64,000 nt of DNA from Tunturiibacter gelidiferens (GCF_013410115.1 NZ_JACCCV010000002.1:1736001-1800000); one strand, 5' to 3'; positions 17,201-26,106 are shown, numbered from the stretch's first letter. Translations and numbers: made by a program. The notes: generated from the sequence alone by a model not told the origin.

Positions 17201-18466
17201 TCACTTTCCGGTGAAGGCGTTCATGGCGATTGCGCCGCCAAGGGCAGCTAATAACGCGACCGGCATGGCAATCGCTCCAACTCGTAGAAACTTCCAGAAA
17301 CTTACGTCCAGATTTTCCTTCCGGAGGGCCAGCAGCCAAAGAATGGTTGCAAGCGATCCCGTCACGGAGAGGTTCGGCCCCAGGTCGACGCCGATGAGTA
17401 CAGCATTAGCGATGAGTCCCTTTATGTGAGCGGCCTGTATAGTTCCGCCAGCGATGAGCCCCAAGGGAAGATTGTTGATGACGTTGTTGCCAACACCGAC
17501 AACGAAGCCGACCACTAGCGCCCCCGAGGCAGGCGCCAGGCGCTGTGCCCAGGCTAACCACGACTGCGTCAGCTGAAGTGCGCCCTGGCTCTCGACGGCA
17601 TCGACCATGATGAAGAGGCCCGCGACGAGTAGGAGAGTGCTCCAACTAATCTCCTTTCCGAGCTTCCAAGGGTTCTGCTTAGCCTTGATCGAAACGACGG
17701 CCGTGATGACGAGAGCTGCGAGGCATGTCGGAAGTCCGAGATCCTTTTTCATCGCAGACGCGGCGAGCAAGACGCCGATCATGACGACCAGGCCTCCCAG
17801 GACCAACTTGCCGTTTCTACTCAAAGGAGTGTCTTCGACCTCTGCGTCAATCGACTTGCAAAGCTCATCGCGGAAGAGGAAGCGCATGACGAGAAACGTT
17901 GCGACGATCGAAAGGACGGAGGGGACTGCGAACGACGTCAGCCATTGACCCAGAGGCGGCATACCCTTATGGAACACGACGAGATTGGCCGGGTTGGAGA
18001 TTGGGAGGACGAAGGAGGCGGCATTCGCGATCAAGGCACAAACGAAAAGGTAAGGGAGTGGCTCCACCTTCGACTTGCGAACTGCCGTGAGGATCGCCGG
18101 AGTCAGCACAACGGCTGTAGCGTCATTCGACATGAAGATGGTGACGAGCGTTCCCACGCCGTATACCAGGGCGAACAGTCGTGAACATGATCCCTTCGCG
18201 CTTCGAACGGCTACTGAAGCTACCCAGTCGAAGACACCCTGCTCCCGCGCTAACTCTGAGAGGAGCATCATTCCGATCAGGAAGAGGTAAACGTCGCTGC
18301 CCTCGGCAACAGCTTTGCCGGCCAGCGCAAGTGGCACGAGGCGGAGTGCGACGAGCAGCACGGCCCCTCCCCCAATCCACCAGACCTCAGGGATGCCGCG
18401 AGGTCGAATGAGCATGAGGAGAATAGACAAACCGACGATGGAGGGGAGCAGTATGTGCGCGATCAT
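17201..18466 (-). CDS. ArsB/ion-transporter-superfamily permease
   Basis: 421 aa from the ATG at 18466, which overlaps the upstream stop by one base (TGATG). About eleven membrane helices. Two family signatures are visible: SNDATAVVLTPAILTAVRKS (about 113-132) with NPANLVVFHKGMPPLGQWL in the first half, and VGNNVINNLPLGLIAGG in the second. These fit the ArsB branch of ion transporters. Arsenite export is possible, but no arsR, arsC or arsA gene accompanies it, so the substrate should be left open. It sits between a metallophosphoesterase and a DMT permease in one operon. Confidence 0.8.
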   Translation of the reverse strand: MIAHILLPSIVGLSILLMLIRPRGIPEVWWIGGGAVLLVALRLVPLALAGKAVAEGSDVYLFLIGMMLLSELAREQGVFDWVASVAVRSAKGSCSRLFALVYGVGTLVTIFMSNDATAVVLTPAILTAVRKSKVEPLPYLFVCALIANAASFVLPISNPANLVVFHKGMPPLGQWLTSFAVPSVLSIVATFLVMRFLFRDELCKSIDAEVEDTPLSRNGKLVLGGLVVMIGVLLAASAMKKDLGLPTCLAALVITAVVSIKAKQNPWKLGKEISWSTLLLVAGLFIMVDAVESQGALQLTQSWLAWAQRLAPASGALVVGFVVGVGNNVINNLPLGLIAGGTIQAAHIKGLIANAVLIGVDLGPNLSVTGSLATILWLLALRKENLDVSFWKFLRVGAIAMPVALLAALGGAIAMNAFTGK

Positions 18467-19608
18467 CACCACTTCTTTCCATTCTTATTCGGTCCGAGTT
18501 GGGTCCCTAGCAGTCCATGTTCCGGCCAGGCCTCAAGTGCGTTTTCCTGATCGCGCTGCTCGGACCTCCGTTTCGTGCGCTGTCCGACCGCGAGACGAAT
18601 CTCGTCAGTGGTGACCTTCCCATGCGCATCTTGGAAGGACACCTTCAAAGGATGGGTTCCCTCACGGGGACTGGGAACGTCAGCCTCCCAAACGTGACTG
18701 TCACTGACACGTTTCATGAGGAGTGTCTGCCCGTCCAGATGAGCGGTCGCTTCCACGGCCTCCATGTCGCCCCAGAACTTCGCTCGAATCTTCAAAGTTC
18801 CTTGCGGTATCTCGCTGGACTTTGTCAGAAGCCGCTCATCTCTCGGTGAGGTAATCACCGCGACGGGCAATTTTCCCAGTTCGATAAATCGCCAACTCAC
18901 AACATCGCCGTCGATGTTGGTGACGGAGTAGCCGACTGGCCCCTCTTCAATCTGTCCGGTGGAACGGGTGGCAGAGTAGAGTGTCCAGCCATCGTTCGCG
19001 ATCTCGTTGTAGTGCGTGTGTCCCATGTCAATCAAACGTACGTCGTACTCACGAACGAGACGACTTACTTCTTCTCCGCCGACCTTAAGGTCGCTCGGGT
19101 AGCAGTGCAGCAGAAGAACTTTGGCCTGGCCTTTCTTCGTCGCTTGTTGCAACTCCTGCTCTGACCACCTCAGTTGCTCTTTGTACACGGTAAAGGAAGG
19201 AGGCTCGGGCACGTCAAAGGCATTCATGGCCAAGAACCGCGTGCATCCCACTGTGAAGGCATAGTGGGTTTGTTCCGACATCGCCTCCCGAAAGTTTGCG
19301 AAGCTGTTCTCATGAACGTCGTGGTCACCAATGATGGAGCACCACGGTACATTGAGGCGGTCGAGCTCTCCGCGCACCACCGCGTAGGCGGAGCGGCTAC
19401 CGTCGTCGGCTACGTCTCCAGGCAGGAAGACGAAGCTAACAGAATCGGCGAATGCTTGATTGACCTCATTGACGATTCCGGCCAAATCGAGGTGGTTCTG
19501 TTCACCGGCCTTGGTCATGTGGAGATCGCCAAAGTGAACCCAGCTAATCACACCAGCAGCGTCTGGTGATTGGGGTTGAAATGGACGTTTCGATGCGAGA
19601 CTGTTCAT
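18466..19608 (-). CDS. Calcineurin-like metallophosphoesterase, cytoplasmic
   Basis: 380 aa, no signal peptide. The five metallophosphoesterase motifs are visible: GDLH (about 27), GDVADD (about 64), GDHD (about 95, where GNHD is usual), LLHCYP (about 168) and GHTH (about 197). A C-terminal beta-rich domain (about 260-345) follows, then a charged tail. The Asn-to-Asp change in the third motif is unusual and may alter metal binding. It overlaps the MFS gene by 4 nt and the permease gene by 1 nt, so it is made together with two transporters. Substrate unknown. Confidence 0.83.
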   Translation of the reverse strand: MNSLASKRPFQPQSPDAAGVISWVHFGDLHMTKAGEQNHLDLAGIVNEVNQAFADSVSFVFLPGDVADDGSRSAYAVVRGELDRLNVPWCSIIGDHDVHENSFANFREAMSEQTHYAFTVGCTRFLAMNAFDVPEPPSFTVYKEQLRWSEQELQQATKKGQAKVLLLHCYPSDLKVGGEEVSRLVREYDVRLIDMGHTHYNEIANDGWTLYSATRSTGQIEEGPVGYSVTNIDGDVVSWRFIELGKLPVAVITSPRDERLLTKSSEIPQGTLKIRAKFWGDMEAVEATAHLDGQTLLMKRVSDSHVWEADVPSPREGTHPLKVSFQDAHGKVTTDEIRLAVGQRTKRRSEQRDQENALEAWPEHGLLGTQLGPNKNGKKW

Positions 19609-20888
19609 GTTGGAAGCTCCTGGGGAGTGGCTGGAGAAGAAACGTCTTTATCCGGTTCGTTCGCGCTCGGAAGAGTTTCGGGAATCGCGGTCCATAATAG
19701 GACGAATGCAAGTGCGGCGATGGCCCCTAGAGACACGAACGAGATGCGATAGCTGAAATGTTGGATCAGCTCTCCGCCGAAGGTGTTACTGAGAGCTGCG
19801 CCTAGCCCGACGGCAGTTGCCAGACTGCCCTGCACCAGGTTGAACCGCCCGGTGCCCCGAGTTCTGTCCGCAACTACGAGGATCGAAACGACGACAAAGA
19901 TCGCATTCGCAACGCCATCCAGTATTTGAATCGCGATCAGGCTTCCCGCGTTGTGGGTCAGGGTGTAGAGGAGCGCGCGAATTGGAAGAACTCCAAAGCC
20001 GACCATGAGCAACGGCTTCCGCCCATGCAGGTTGGCGAATCGTCCAATAGCCGAAGCGAAGCACATGATGACAACTTGCGTCACGATGATGCAGGCGGAC
20101 ATGAACGGAGCCGCAGTAGCCTTCGCCCCATGCGAGAGCATCTCGCCGAGCTGCGGTAGCATGGCTGCGTTGGCAAAGTGGAAGAGAAAGGCACAACCTA
20201 GAAAGACCAGCAGAACGCGGTCTCCCAACAGGGTTTTCATCACGGAAGCTCTTGCGGGGACTTCTTTGCCGTCCACCTGGCTCACTCCACCGCGTGAAAG
20301 GTTATAGTCGATGTCTTTACTCTTGATCGCACGGATGGCGAGAACCGTAGGGATGGTGAGTACCGCAGCGGTGATGAAGATGGCTCGGTTTCCGAACAAG
20401 TGACTCATGCCAGCAATCAGGAGCGCACAAGCCACGTTACCGGCCGAGTTGAAGGACTGGTTCTTTCCAAACTGACGGTCAAAGAAGGTGACGCCGACCA
20501 TTCCCATCGTGACCGCAGCAAGTGTTGGTCCCAAGAATGGCCCTGCACCTCCAATCAGGAGTTGGGACGTATACACGGCCCAAGGTGCAGCCGTAATACT
20601 GAGCAATACAGCCCCTACAGCAAGCACGGCTGAAGCGAGGACGAGAATCAATCTCTTCGACCTGAGTTGATCGACGATGGCACCAGCCGGAGCCTGTAGG
20701 GCAACTGTGATGATGCCGCCAATGGTCAACGCCATTCCGACGCGTCCCGGCTCCCAACCGGCTCCCGCGAGGTACGCTGCGAGAAACGGCCCGAGGCCGG
20801 TTTGCACATCGGCGAGAAAGAAGTTTGTCGCCTCGAGGGCGTGAATACTTCGTTTCTTGCCGGGATCGATTTCCGTAGCGTTGACCAT
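19605..20888 (-). CDS. Major facilitator superfamily transporter
   Basis: 427 aa with twelve predicted helices. Early sequence ALEATNFFLADVQTGLGPFL and GAIVDQLRSKRLILVLASA give the cytoplasmic loop 2-3 signature, and a related FANLHGRKPLLMVGFG occurs after helix 8. The substrate cannot be read from the sequence. Second gene of the five-gene operon. It starts 20 nt after the basic-tailed protein gene and overlaps the phosphoesterase start by 4 nt. Confidence 0.85.
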   Translation of the reverse strand: MVNATEIDPGKKRSIHALEATNFFLADVQTGLGPFLAAYLAGAGWEPGRVGMALTIGGIITVALQAPAGAIVDQLRSKRLILVLASAVLAVGAVLLSITAAPWAVYTSQLLIGGAGPFLGPTLAAVTMGMVGVTFFDRQFGKNQSFNSAGNVACALLIAGMSHLFGNRAIFITAAVLTIPTVLAIRAIKSKDIDYNLSRGGVSQVDGKEVPARASVMKTLLGDRVLLVFLGCAFLFHFANAAMLPQLGEMLSHGAKATAAPFMSACIIVTQVVIMCFASAIGRFANLHGRKPLLMVGFGVLPIRALLYTLTHNAGSLIAIQILDGVANAIFVVVSILVVADRTRGTGRFNLVQGSLATAVGLGAALSNTFGGELIQHFSYRISFVSLGAIAALAFVLLWTAIPETLPSANEPDKDVSSPATPQELPT

Positions 20889-20908
20889 TGGTGACGACTT
20901 TCGAGGAA

Positions 20909-21484
20909 CTAAGCGCTTTTGAGTTGCAGGTTCTTGTGGCCTCTCTCAAGCTTGAGGGGACCATGCTGCTTCACATGAGCGAGAGCTTCCGCGGCGCGCG
21001 CAAACTCAAGGGCCTGGTGATAAGCGCGAGTCTTGAACGCCTTGGCGGCGCTGTTGCGAGAGCTTTGATAGATCCCAGCTAAGATGTTGGAGTGCTCCTC
21101 TTCTTCTTCCCAGTGTTCATCCGCCCTTTGCCTCAGTTCATCGAAGTGTTCCGTGATGGACTGTTTAAGTTCGGCAGAGATGCGGACGACACCAGAGACT
21201 TCGCCGGCAAGAACTGCGAAGCTGAGATGTTCTGACGCCCGGAGAAGGTCGGCAGCGTCTTTGCTATGTCCATCCTTTATCGCTCGCTGAGCCAGCGTGG
21301 TAAGTTCGGCAACGGCATCCGCCGTAGACGACTTCGAGGACCGCCGGAGAACCGCGACCCGCCCCATGTGCTCATAAGCACGCCGGAGGTCGTTCACCTG
21401 GTGATGCTTATCGTGGTGATGACCAGCAGTTTTCTTGGCGGCCTTCTTTGCAGCTTTCTTCGGAGCCTTCTTCGGGGGTGGCAT
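20909..21484 (-). CDS. Basic-tailed helical protein of unknown function
   Basis: 191 aa from the ATG at 21484, preceded by AAAGGA at 8 nt; a longer frame to 21544 lacks such a site. The N-terminus is PPPKKAPKKAAKKAAKK followed by a His-rich stretch (HHHDKHHQ), suggesting nucleic-acid or metal binding. The rest is alpha-helical with TPR- or four-helix-like character (EHWEEEEEHSNILAGIYQSS, then AAKAFKTRAYHQALEFARAA). No family recognised. It leads the five-gene island operon, so a promoter should lie in 21485-21657. Confidence 0.65.
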   Translation of the reverse strand: MPPPKKAPKKAAKKAAKKTAGHHHDKHHQVNDLRRAYEHMGRVAVLRRSSKSSTADAVAELTTLAQRAIKDGHSKDAADLLRASEHLSFAVLAGEVSGVVRISAELKQSITEHFDELRQRADEHWEEEEEHSNILAGIYQSSRNSAAKAFKTRAYHQALEFARAAEALAHVKQHGPLKLERGHKNLQLKSA

Positions 21485-21596
21485 AAACGTAGTCCTTTCT
21501 TTCTCTTGGTAAAGGGTTCGATGCGGGTATAGGTCGGTCCCCACTTAACAGACAAGGTTGATTGATCGAGAAGCAGTGCTTGCCCCCGCCGAATAA

Positions 21597-21613
21597 CGGG
21601 CCGCTATGGCCCG
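21597..21613 (-). terminator. Hairpin after the proline-rich protein gene
   Basis: CGGGCC and GGCCCG form a perfect 6-bp stem around the loop GCTAT. On the reverse strand it is followed by TTATT. It lies 45 bp downstream of the stop of the proline-rich protein gene, a plausible weak intrinsic terminator separating it from the next leftward operon. Confidence 0.45.
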
Positions 21614-21657
21614 AACATCCGGCAAGGGACAACTTTGCACTTAGAAGTCACGCATTC

Positions 21658-22305
21658 TCAGTTTTGGGGAGGTGGCGGGGGCGGCGCCATTCCGTCAGGC
21701 GGGGGCGGGGGCGGTGCCACTCCGTCCGGAGGGGGCGGAGGAGGCCCACCGAAATTGGGCGGGGGCGGAGGTGCGTCAGCCGATACGCCGCAGGGTGCGG
21801 GTGCGGCAGCCTTGTTTCTGCGCCGCGGTGAAGGCGGCGGTGCTTGGGGCGCACCCGGCGGCGGTGGGACGGCACCTTCAGCAAGTGCGGCAGTGCCAGG
21901 AGGAATGGAGGCCGCGTTCGCGGAGAACGTCTGATCGTTCAACCGAACGCTCGCCGCTTCGACCAAAGACTGTCCATTTATCTCTGATTTCGTGCCGGTC
22001 ACGGTTATCTTTTCGCCCTTACGGACTGCTGGGCCAACTTGTGCCCCGAGGGCGGGCGCCAAATCAACCACGCTGCCATTCTGGAGGTACAGGCTCCGTA
22101 CCTCTCCGCCCGGGCCCGCGTTGAAAGCTCGGACACGAGAGGATTGGGTGACAACGGGGAGTTGTGGAGTTGGCGAAGGAGTAAGAGCCCCATTCGGTGC
22201 GACTGCGGGAAGTGCTGGTGGTGCGGGAGCCGGGCTCTGCGCAAACGCCACAGAGCTAAGTGCAAGCCCGAGAGTGGTGATTCGTAGGGAAAATGGAATG
22301 TACAT
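21658..22305 (-). CDS. Periplasmic/secreted protein with polyproline C-terminal repeats
   Basis: 215 aa from the ATG at 22305, with AGAGG 8 nt upstream. A signal peptide (SLRITTLGLALSSVAFAQ, probable cleavage after AFA) is followed by a Pro/Ala linker. A compact beta-rich domain follows (about 55-130: EVRSLYLQNGSVVDLAP, KGEKITVTGTKSEING), resembling small OB-fold periplasmic domains. The tail has repeats of five to six prolines separated by NFGG, DGVA and DGMA. It is read from a canonical sigma-54 promoter and faces a kinase/NtrC-type regulator operon, as zraP faces zraSR. It is probably the output or modulator of that system; it is not recognisably ZraP. Confidence 0.75.
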   Translation of the reverse strand: MYIPFSLRITTLGLALSSVAFAQSPAPAPPALPAVAPNGALTPSPTPQLPVVTQSSRVRAFNAGPGGEVRSLYLQNGSVVDLAPALGAQVGPAVRKGEKITVTGTKSEINGQSLVEAASVRLNDQTFSANAASIPPGTAALAEGAVPPPPGAPQAPPPSPRRRNKAAAPAPCGVSADAPPPPPNFGGPPPPPPDGVAPPPPPPDGMAPPPPPPQN

Positions 22306-22329
22306 CGGCAATACCTCTGTCCTTAGTAA

Positions 22330-22345
22330 GGCAACCTGCGTGCCA
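22330..22345 (-). promoter_or_regulatory. Sigma-54 (-24/-12) promoter for the proline-rich protein gene
   Basis: On the reverse strand the sequence reads TGGCAC GCAGG TTGC C from 22345 to 22330, matching the consensus TGGCAC-N5-TTGC at every conserved base. Transcription should start near 22319, just upstream of the AGAGG site and ATG at 22305. Confidence 0.85.
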
Positions 22346-22369
22346 TTCCTCGGAACCGCCGAAGTCCTT

Positions 22370-22394
22370 CAATCGCTACACATTCCGCGGATTG
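22370..22394. promoter_or_regulatory. Dyad site A, probable NtrC-type activator site
   Basis: CAATCGC (22370-22376), a 10-nt spacer, then GCGGATTG (22387-22394): inverted arms with one missing base. It is centred about 63 bp upstream of the expected start of the leftward sigma-54 transcript. A second copy (site B) lies about 55 bp away. Confidence 0.65.
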
Positions 22395-22423
22395 GAGGTC
22401 TCCGGGGCGTCTTGGCCCGACCG

Positions 22424-22450
22424 CAATTCGCTCACCTGCTGTGCGGATTG
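22424..22450. promoter_or_regulatory. Dyad site B, probable NtrC-type activator site
   Basis: CAATTCGC (22424-22431), an 11-nt spacer, then GCGGATTG (22443-22450): 8-bp inverted arms with one mismatch. The GCGGATTG arm is identical to that of site A. It is centred about 119 bp upstream of the expected start of the rightward sigma-54 transcript, so the two sites are roughly symmetrical between the two promoters. Confidence 0.65.
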
Positions 22451-22529
22451 CGTACAGATCGTTCGCGATGGCTGAGGCTCTTAGCATCTGATCTCCATAA
22501 CAACCGCCAAAATCAGGCACGATTACCGA

Positions 22530-22544
22530 TGGCAGCTAAGTTGC
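22530..22544 (+). promoter_or_regulatory. Sigma-54 (-24/-12) promoter for the kinase/regulator operon
   Basis: TGGCAG CTAAG TTGC has the correct 5-bp spacing and differs from the consensus only at the last base of the -24 element. Start expected near 22556, 48 nt before the kinase ATG. Together with the leftward promoter it makes the whole module dependent on sigma-54 and presumably autoactivated by its own regulator. Confidence 0.75.
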
Positions 22545-22603
22545 ACACCATAACGACAGGTACTTGATAAAAGTTCTAAAGAGCATGACGAGAGAGGAGC
22601 CGA

Positions 22604-24259
22604 ATGCCTAAGATCTTTTGGAGAAGCCTTCGCTCACGCATCCTTTTGCTCGTCGTTCTGACGTTCTTATTCCTCGCAGCCGCTGCCATCAGCCTGTTTA
22701 CGTTTCTTCGCAATCGCCATGCGGAAACGCTCTCACTGACCGAGCATCATCTTGTCAGCCTGGCTGCCAATCTCGCGCGGAACTACGCCGACCATCGGAC
22801 GGCGGATAATTCTCTGCGAGCGATCGAGCCGGGGCCACCCCCGCCGCCTCCCCCTCCTCCGGCACCACACCCTGAACGCGACGGGCCACCCCATCCCAAA
22901 CCTGATCTTCTCAAAGGGCTCACGGCAGAAACGCTGCAACACGAGGACGGGGTAGAGGGCGGCTTCTACGCTGCCAGAGCCGATGCGTTGATTGGATACG
23001 CCTTCCCAACCCATGAGGGACCAGGGGCGGAGAAGGGTATGCCCGAGCGAGAGCGGCCTACTATCGAGAATCTCGCGCGTGAAGCAGTCGCTGCAAATGC
23101 AATTAAGACATTTCGCTTTGAGGGGCCACATGACGCCATCCTCTTTGTAGCGGCTCCGATCCACGAGCCGTCCCGAGCAAATGAGGTTGCCGGGGGAGCG
23201 GATGAAGTTACTGGCGCTGCTTGGCTCATGGAGCGTCTCCCTGGAATCGAGGGCGGACAGAGTCGCGAACTCCTGTTTGGAAGTGTTGGGTTTGGTATCG
23301 CGGCACTGATGACCGCGTTGCTTGCCGTGTTCGTTACGACGGAGATTCGCAGCGGAGTCAACATCGTTCTTCAACGATTGGGTTCATTGGAAGGCGGTTT
23401 ACCCGCAGCCACGCAGCAAATGACGGGACGGCCACCGTTAGAAGAATTCGACCGCGTCCTTCACGGTATCGATTCGCTGGCGCTCGCCTTGCAGGAAAAG
23501 ATCGAGAACGAGCGGACACTGGAGTCCCAGGTTCGGCACAATGAACGACTCTCTGCGTTGGGACAATTTGCTGCTGGGATAGCGCACGAGCTACGGAATC
23601 CGCTAGGCACGATCAGAATGAGAACGCAGATGTGGCAGCGCTCCACTGATGCAGAAGCTGCTAGGCGGAGTAGCGCAGTGATCCTCGAAGAGATCGACCG
23701 CCTCGACACGATCATTAGCCGTCTGCTCTACTTCGCCAGGCCGATTCAGCTTCAACTTCAGCCCGTCTCGCTGGATGACTTATGCGCAGTTACGGCCTCG
23801 ACGTGGGCAGACAAAGAAACGGCCAAAGGTATTCAGATTGACTGCAAGGCGGCATCCCACTGCGTCGTCACGGCAGACCGAGGCCGGCTGCTCCAGGTGC
23901 TCGACAACCTCATGGAGAACGCTGTGCATTCAGCGTCGCATTCCAACTCACAAGCTGGAAGCGTAACGATCAGCACTGCGCTCGAAGCTGACTTCGCCCG
24001 CATCGACATCATGGACGGCGGGCGCGGATTTACCCCGGCAGCCTTGCGTCATGCGATGGACCCGTTCTACACGACTAAAGACACCGGAACGGGACTCGGT
24101 CTTTCCATCTCGTTTGAGATTGTTCAGGCTCACGGAGGCGAATTGCTTCTTGCCAATCACGAGGGAGGAGGAGCCGTCGCTTCGCTCCGGCTTCCCTTGG
24201 ATAGAGAGGATCGCGATACGCTAAGACAGGCGGATGAAGAGGCAGGACAAGATGTCTGA
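22604..24259 (+). CDS. Membrane sensor histidine kinase (ZraS/AtoS-like) with polyproline sensor
   Basis: 551 aa. The first membrane helix is about 13-35 and the second about 227-247, bounding a periplasmic domain of about 190 residues. Early in that domain is a run of nine prolines (GPPPPPPPPPAPHP), followed by GPPHPKPD. A HAMP-like linker follows, then the HisKA helix with phospho-acceptor His in GQFAAGIAHELRNPLGTIR (about residue 330) and the ATP-binding domain with N box (NLMENAV), DGGRGF and TGTGLGLS. The gene overlaps the regulator gene by 8 nt. The sensor's polyproline run echoes the tail of the divergently encoded periplasmic protein. The signal is unknown. Confidence 0.88.
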   Translation: MPKIFWRSLRSRILLLVVLTFLFLAAAAISLFTFLRNRHAETLSLTEHHLVSLAANLARNYADHRTADNSLRAIEPGPPPPPPPPPAPHPERDGPPHPKPDLLKGLTAETLQHEDGVEGGFYAARADALIGYAFPTHEGPGAEKGMPERERPTIENLAREAVAANAIKTFRFEGPHDAILFVAAPIHEPSRANEVAGGADEVTGAAWLMERLPGIEGGQSRELLFGSVGFGIAALMTALLAVFVTTEIRSGVNIVLQRLGSLEGGLPAATQQMTGRPPLEEFDRVLHGIDSLALALQEKIENERTLESQVRHNERLSALGQFAAGIAHELRNPLGTIRMRTQMWQRSTDAEAARRSSAVILEEIDRLDTIISRLLYFARPIQLQLQPVSLDDLCAVTASTWADKETAKGIQIDCKAASHCVVTADRGRLLQVLDNLMENAVHSASHSNSQAGSVTISTALEADFARIDIMDGGRGFTPAALRHAMDPFYTTKDTGTGLGLSISFEIVQAHGGELLLANHEGGGAVASLRLPLDREDRDTLRQADEEAGQDV

Positions 24260-25658
24260 AGTGCTCATCGTGGACGACGATCATAACTTCCGAGAGACGC
24301 TCCGGGAACTGCTGTCAGATGCGGGATACCAGACCCTTGTCGCAACGAATGCTGAAGAAGCGATCACCTTGCTTCAAACCACGACTCCCGAGCTTACGCT
24401 TTGCGATTGGAAGATGCCCGGCGGAGGCGGGGAGCAATTTCTCAAAAGCCTCCAATCCGAGGGTTTACTTACGACCATGCCTGTCATCATTCTCACGGCC
24501 CACGGTACGGGGCCGAATGCGATACAGGCAATGCAACTGGGGGCCTACGACTTCATCACGAAGCCACTCGATATCGACTTGGCTCTCGCCACGGTAGCTC
24601 GCGCAATCCGGCACATGGAACTGCAGCGCGAGGTCGAAGTATTACGACAGCAGCGGTTCAGAGACCGTTTTCTTGAAGACATGACCACATCCGAAGAAGG
24701 GTTGAAGCCTCAGCTAATCGGCAACTCGCCGGCTTGGATTGAGGTCTTTAAGAACATCGGAAGGGTCGCCGCTACCGACGTGGGAGTTTTGCTGCTGGGG
24801 GAATCGGGAACGGGGAAGGAGGTTGTTGCCCGCGCGATCCATCAGAACAGCGCGAGAAGCCGTCGCACCTTCATCATCCTCAACTGTGCAGCATTGCCTC
24901 CCGAGCTGCTGGAGTCTGAACTCTTCGGACACGAACGCGGGGCGTTCACCGGAGCAATCGCCCAGAAACGCGGGAAGTTTGAAGCCGCAGACGGAGGCAC
25001 GATCTTTTTAGACGAGATCGGAGAACTACCGCTGTCGCTTCAGCCCAAGCTCCTGCGTGTCTTGCAGGAACACACATTCGAGCGGGTCGGCGGAACGGTT
25101 TCCATCCATACCGATGTCCGGGTGATTGCGGCCACGAACCGCCCATTGGAAGATGATGTTGAACAGAAGACCTTTCGTGCCGACCTCTTCTATCGTCTCA
25201 ATGCCTTCACTGTTCGGCTCCCTCCGCTTCGCGAACGTCAGTCCGACATACTCCCGTTGGCAGAGTATTTCCTCGCGCGCTATGCCCAACGCAATCAAAT
25301 CGCTTCAACCGGACTTGCTGCCGACGCGATAATGGCCCTGCACAATTACTCCTTTCCGGGCAACGTGCGGGAATTGGAGCATCTGATCGAACGTGCTGCC
25401 GTCAGGGCTGGGGGACGCGCCATCACAGCCGAACAGATCCAAGAGGAGTTGACGAAGGAGAAGAGTTCTTCACCTGCCGTTTTCGACATTCAGACAGCGA
25501 TGGGAATGCCATTCCATGAGGCGGTCGCAAGTTGGGAACGCCATCTCATAGAGCAGGCGCTGATGGCATCTCAGGGCAACAAGTCGGACGCCGCTCGGCG
25601 GCTCGGAATCCATCGGCGTTTGCTCTACGAAAAACTTGCAGGTCTCGGCATCAAGTGA
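24252..25658 (+). CDS. Sigma-54-dependent NtrC-family response regulator
   Basis: 468 aa from the ATG at 24252, which overlaps the kinase stop; an in-frame ATG at 24234 is also possible. The receiver domain has the phospho-acceptor in TLCDWKMPG (about residue 53). The AAA+ domain carries Walker [15 protein letters not shown] (sigma-54 contact), the Walker B segment [13 protein letters not shown] and an arginine finger region. The C-terminal Fis-type HTH is [20 protein letters not shown]. It should activate the two sigma-54 promoters in the adjacent 22330-22544 region through the two dyad sites there. Confidence 0.93.
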   Translation: MSEVLIVDDDHNFRETLRELLSDAGYQTLVATNAEEAITLLQTTTPELTLCDWKMPGGGGEQFLKSLQSEGLLTTMPVIILTAHGTGPNAIQAMQLGAYDFITKPLDIDLALATVARAIRHMELQREVEVLRQQRFRDRFLEDMTTSEEGLKPQLIGNSPAWIEVFKNIGRVAATDVGVLLLGESGTGKEVVARAIHQNSARSRRTFIILNCAALPPELLESELFGHERGAFTGAIAQKRGKFEAADGGTIFLDEIGELPLSLQPKLLRVLQEHTFERVGGTVSIHTDVRVIAATNRPLEDDVEQKTFRADLFYRLNAFTVRLPPLRERQSDILPLAEYFLARYAQRNQIASTGLAADAIMALHNYSFPGNVRELEHLIERAAVRAGGRAITAEQIQEELTKEKSSSPAVFDIQTAMGMPFHEAVASWERHLIEQALMASQGNKSDAARRLGIHRRLLYEKLAGLGIK

Positions 25659-26020
25659 TCACTGATGCGGCGCCCGAAGCCCCCGCGATCTTAATTGTCT
25701 TCTGAATTGGGCTTTCCCACGCACGCAGTAAAGTAGCGGCCCTCTCTGCCCAGCAACTCGCTGGGATGTACAGGCTTCTCGAAACCTCGAAGGAATGGCC
25801 TTGCTGCACGGCTGACTCCAGCAAGTCAGCTGTAGTGACCAGTCCGACCATCGCTGCCAGATGGAGACCTTTTCGAGCAAAGAAAGGATTGTGAGCTGCC
25901 CCGCCACGACGCAGCTCACAGCCCACAAGTTTGGTGTCAAATTGGTCTCAAAGTACGCCGAAAGGCCGGTTTTGCCTACTTCTAACCATTTTATAGTCAA
26001 CAACTTCGCTTTCGCCGGTA
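25659..26020. other. Island right margin, no confident gene
   Basis: A 91-codon reverse frame (25651-25926) exists but has no recognisable domain, no good ribosome site and overlaps the regulator stop. From about 25930 the DNA resembles the sequence left of the first tRNA fragment: GGTGTCAAATTGGT here against GGTAGCAAATTGGTAGCA at 16262, followed in both by GC-rich imperfect hairpins. This indicates a shared element end. Confidence 0.5.
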
Positions 26021-26069
26021 CCATGGCACGGAAGAGGTCATCGGTTCGATCCCGATCAGGTCCACCAAT
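26021..26069 (+). repeat. tRNA-Ala(GGC) 3' fragment, right attachment-site copy
   Basis: The 49-bp segment is identical to 16362-16410 except for one base in the anticodon stem (GGCAC against GGCAT). It includes the T-arm and terminal CCA but no 5' half of a tRNA. It marks the right end of the 9.6-kb island and, by the integrase tail that follows, probably the start of another element. Confidence 0.8.
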
Positions 26070-26106
26070 TATTCCAACAACTTCACGGTACCCCTTTCCG
26101 CGGGTG

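Noticed and set aside
21570..21590. Possible sigma-54 promoter for the five-gene operon
   Set aside because: A GG-N10-GC spacing can be found on the reverse strand, but the -24 element does not resemble TGGCAC and the -12 element lacks TTGC.
21670..21760. GC-rich tandem DNA repeat as a minisatellite or CRISPR-like array
   Set aside because: The periodicity is explained by codons for polyproline repeats in the secreted protein gene.
25651..25926. 91-codon reverse frame at the island's right end
   Set aside because: No domain, no ribosome site, overlaps the regulator stop; kept only as a note in the region entry.
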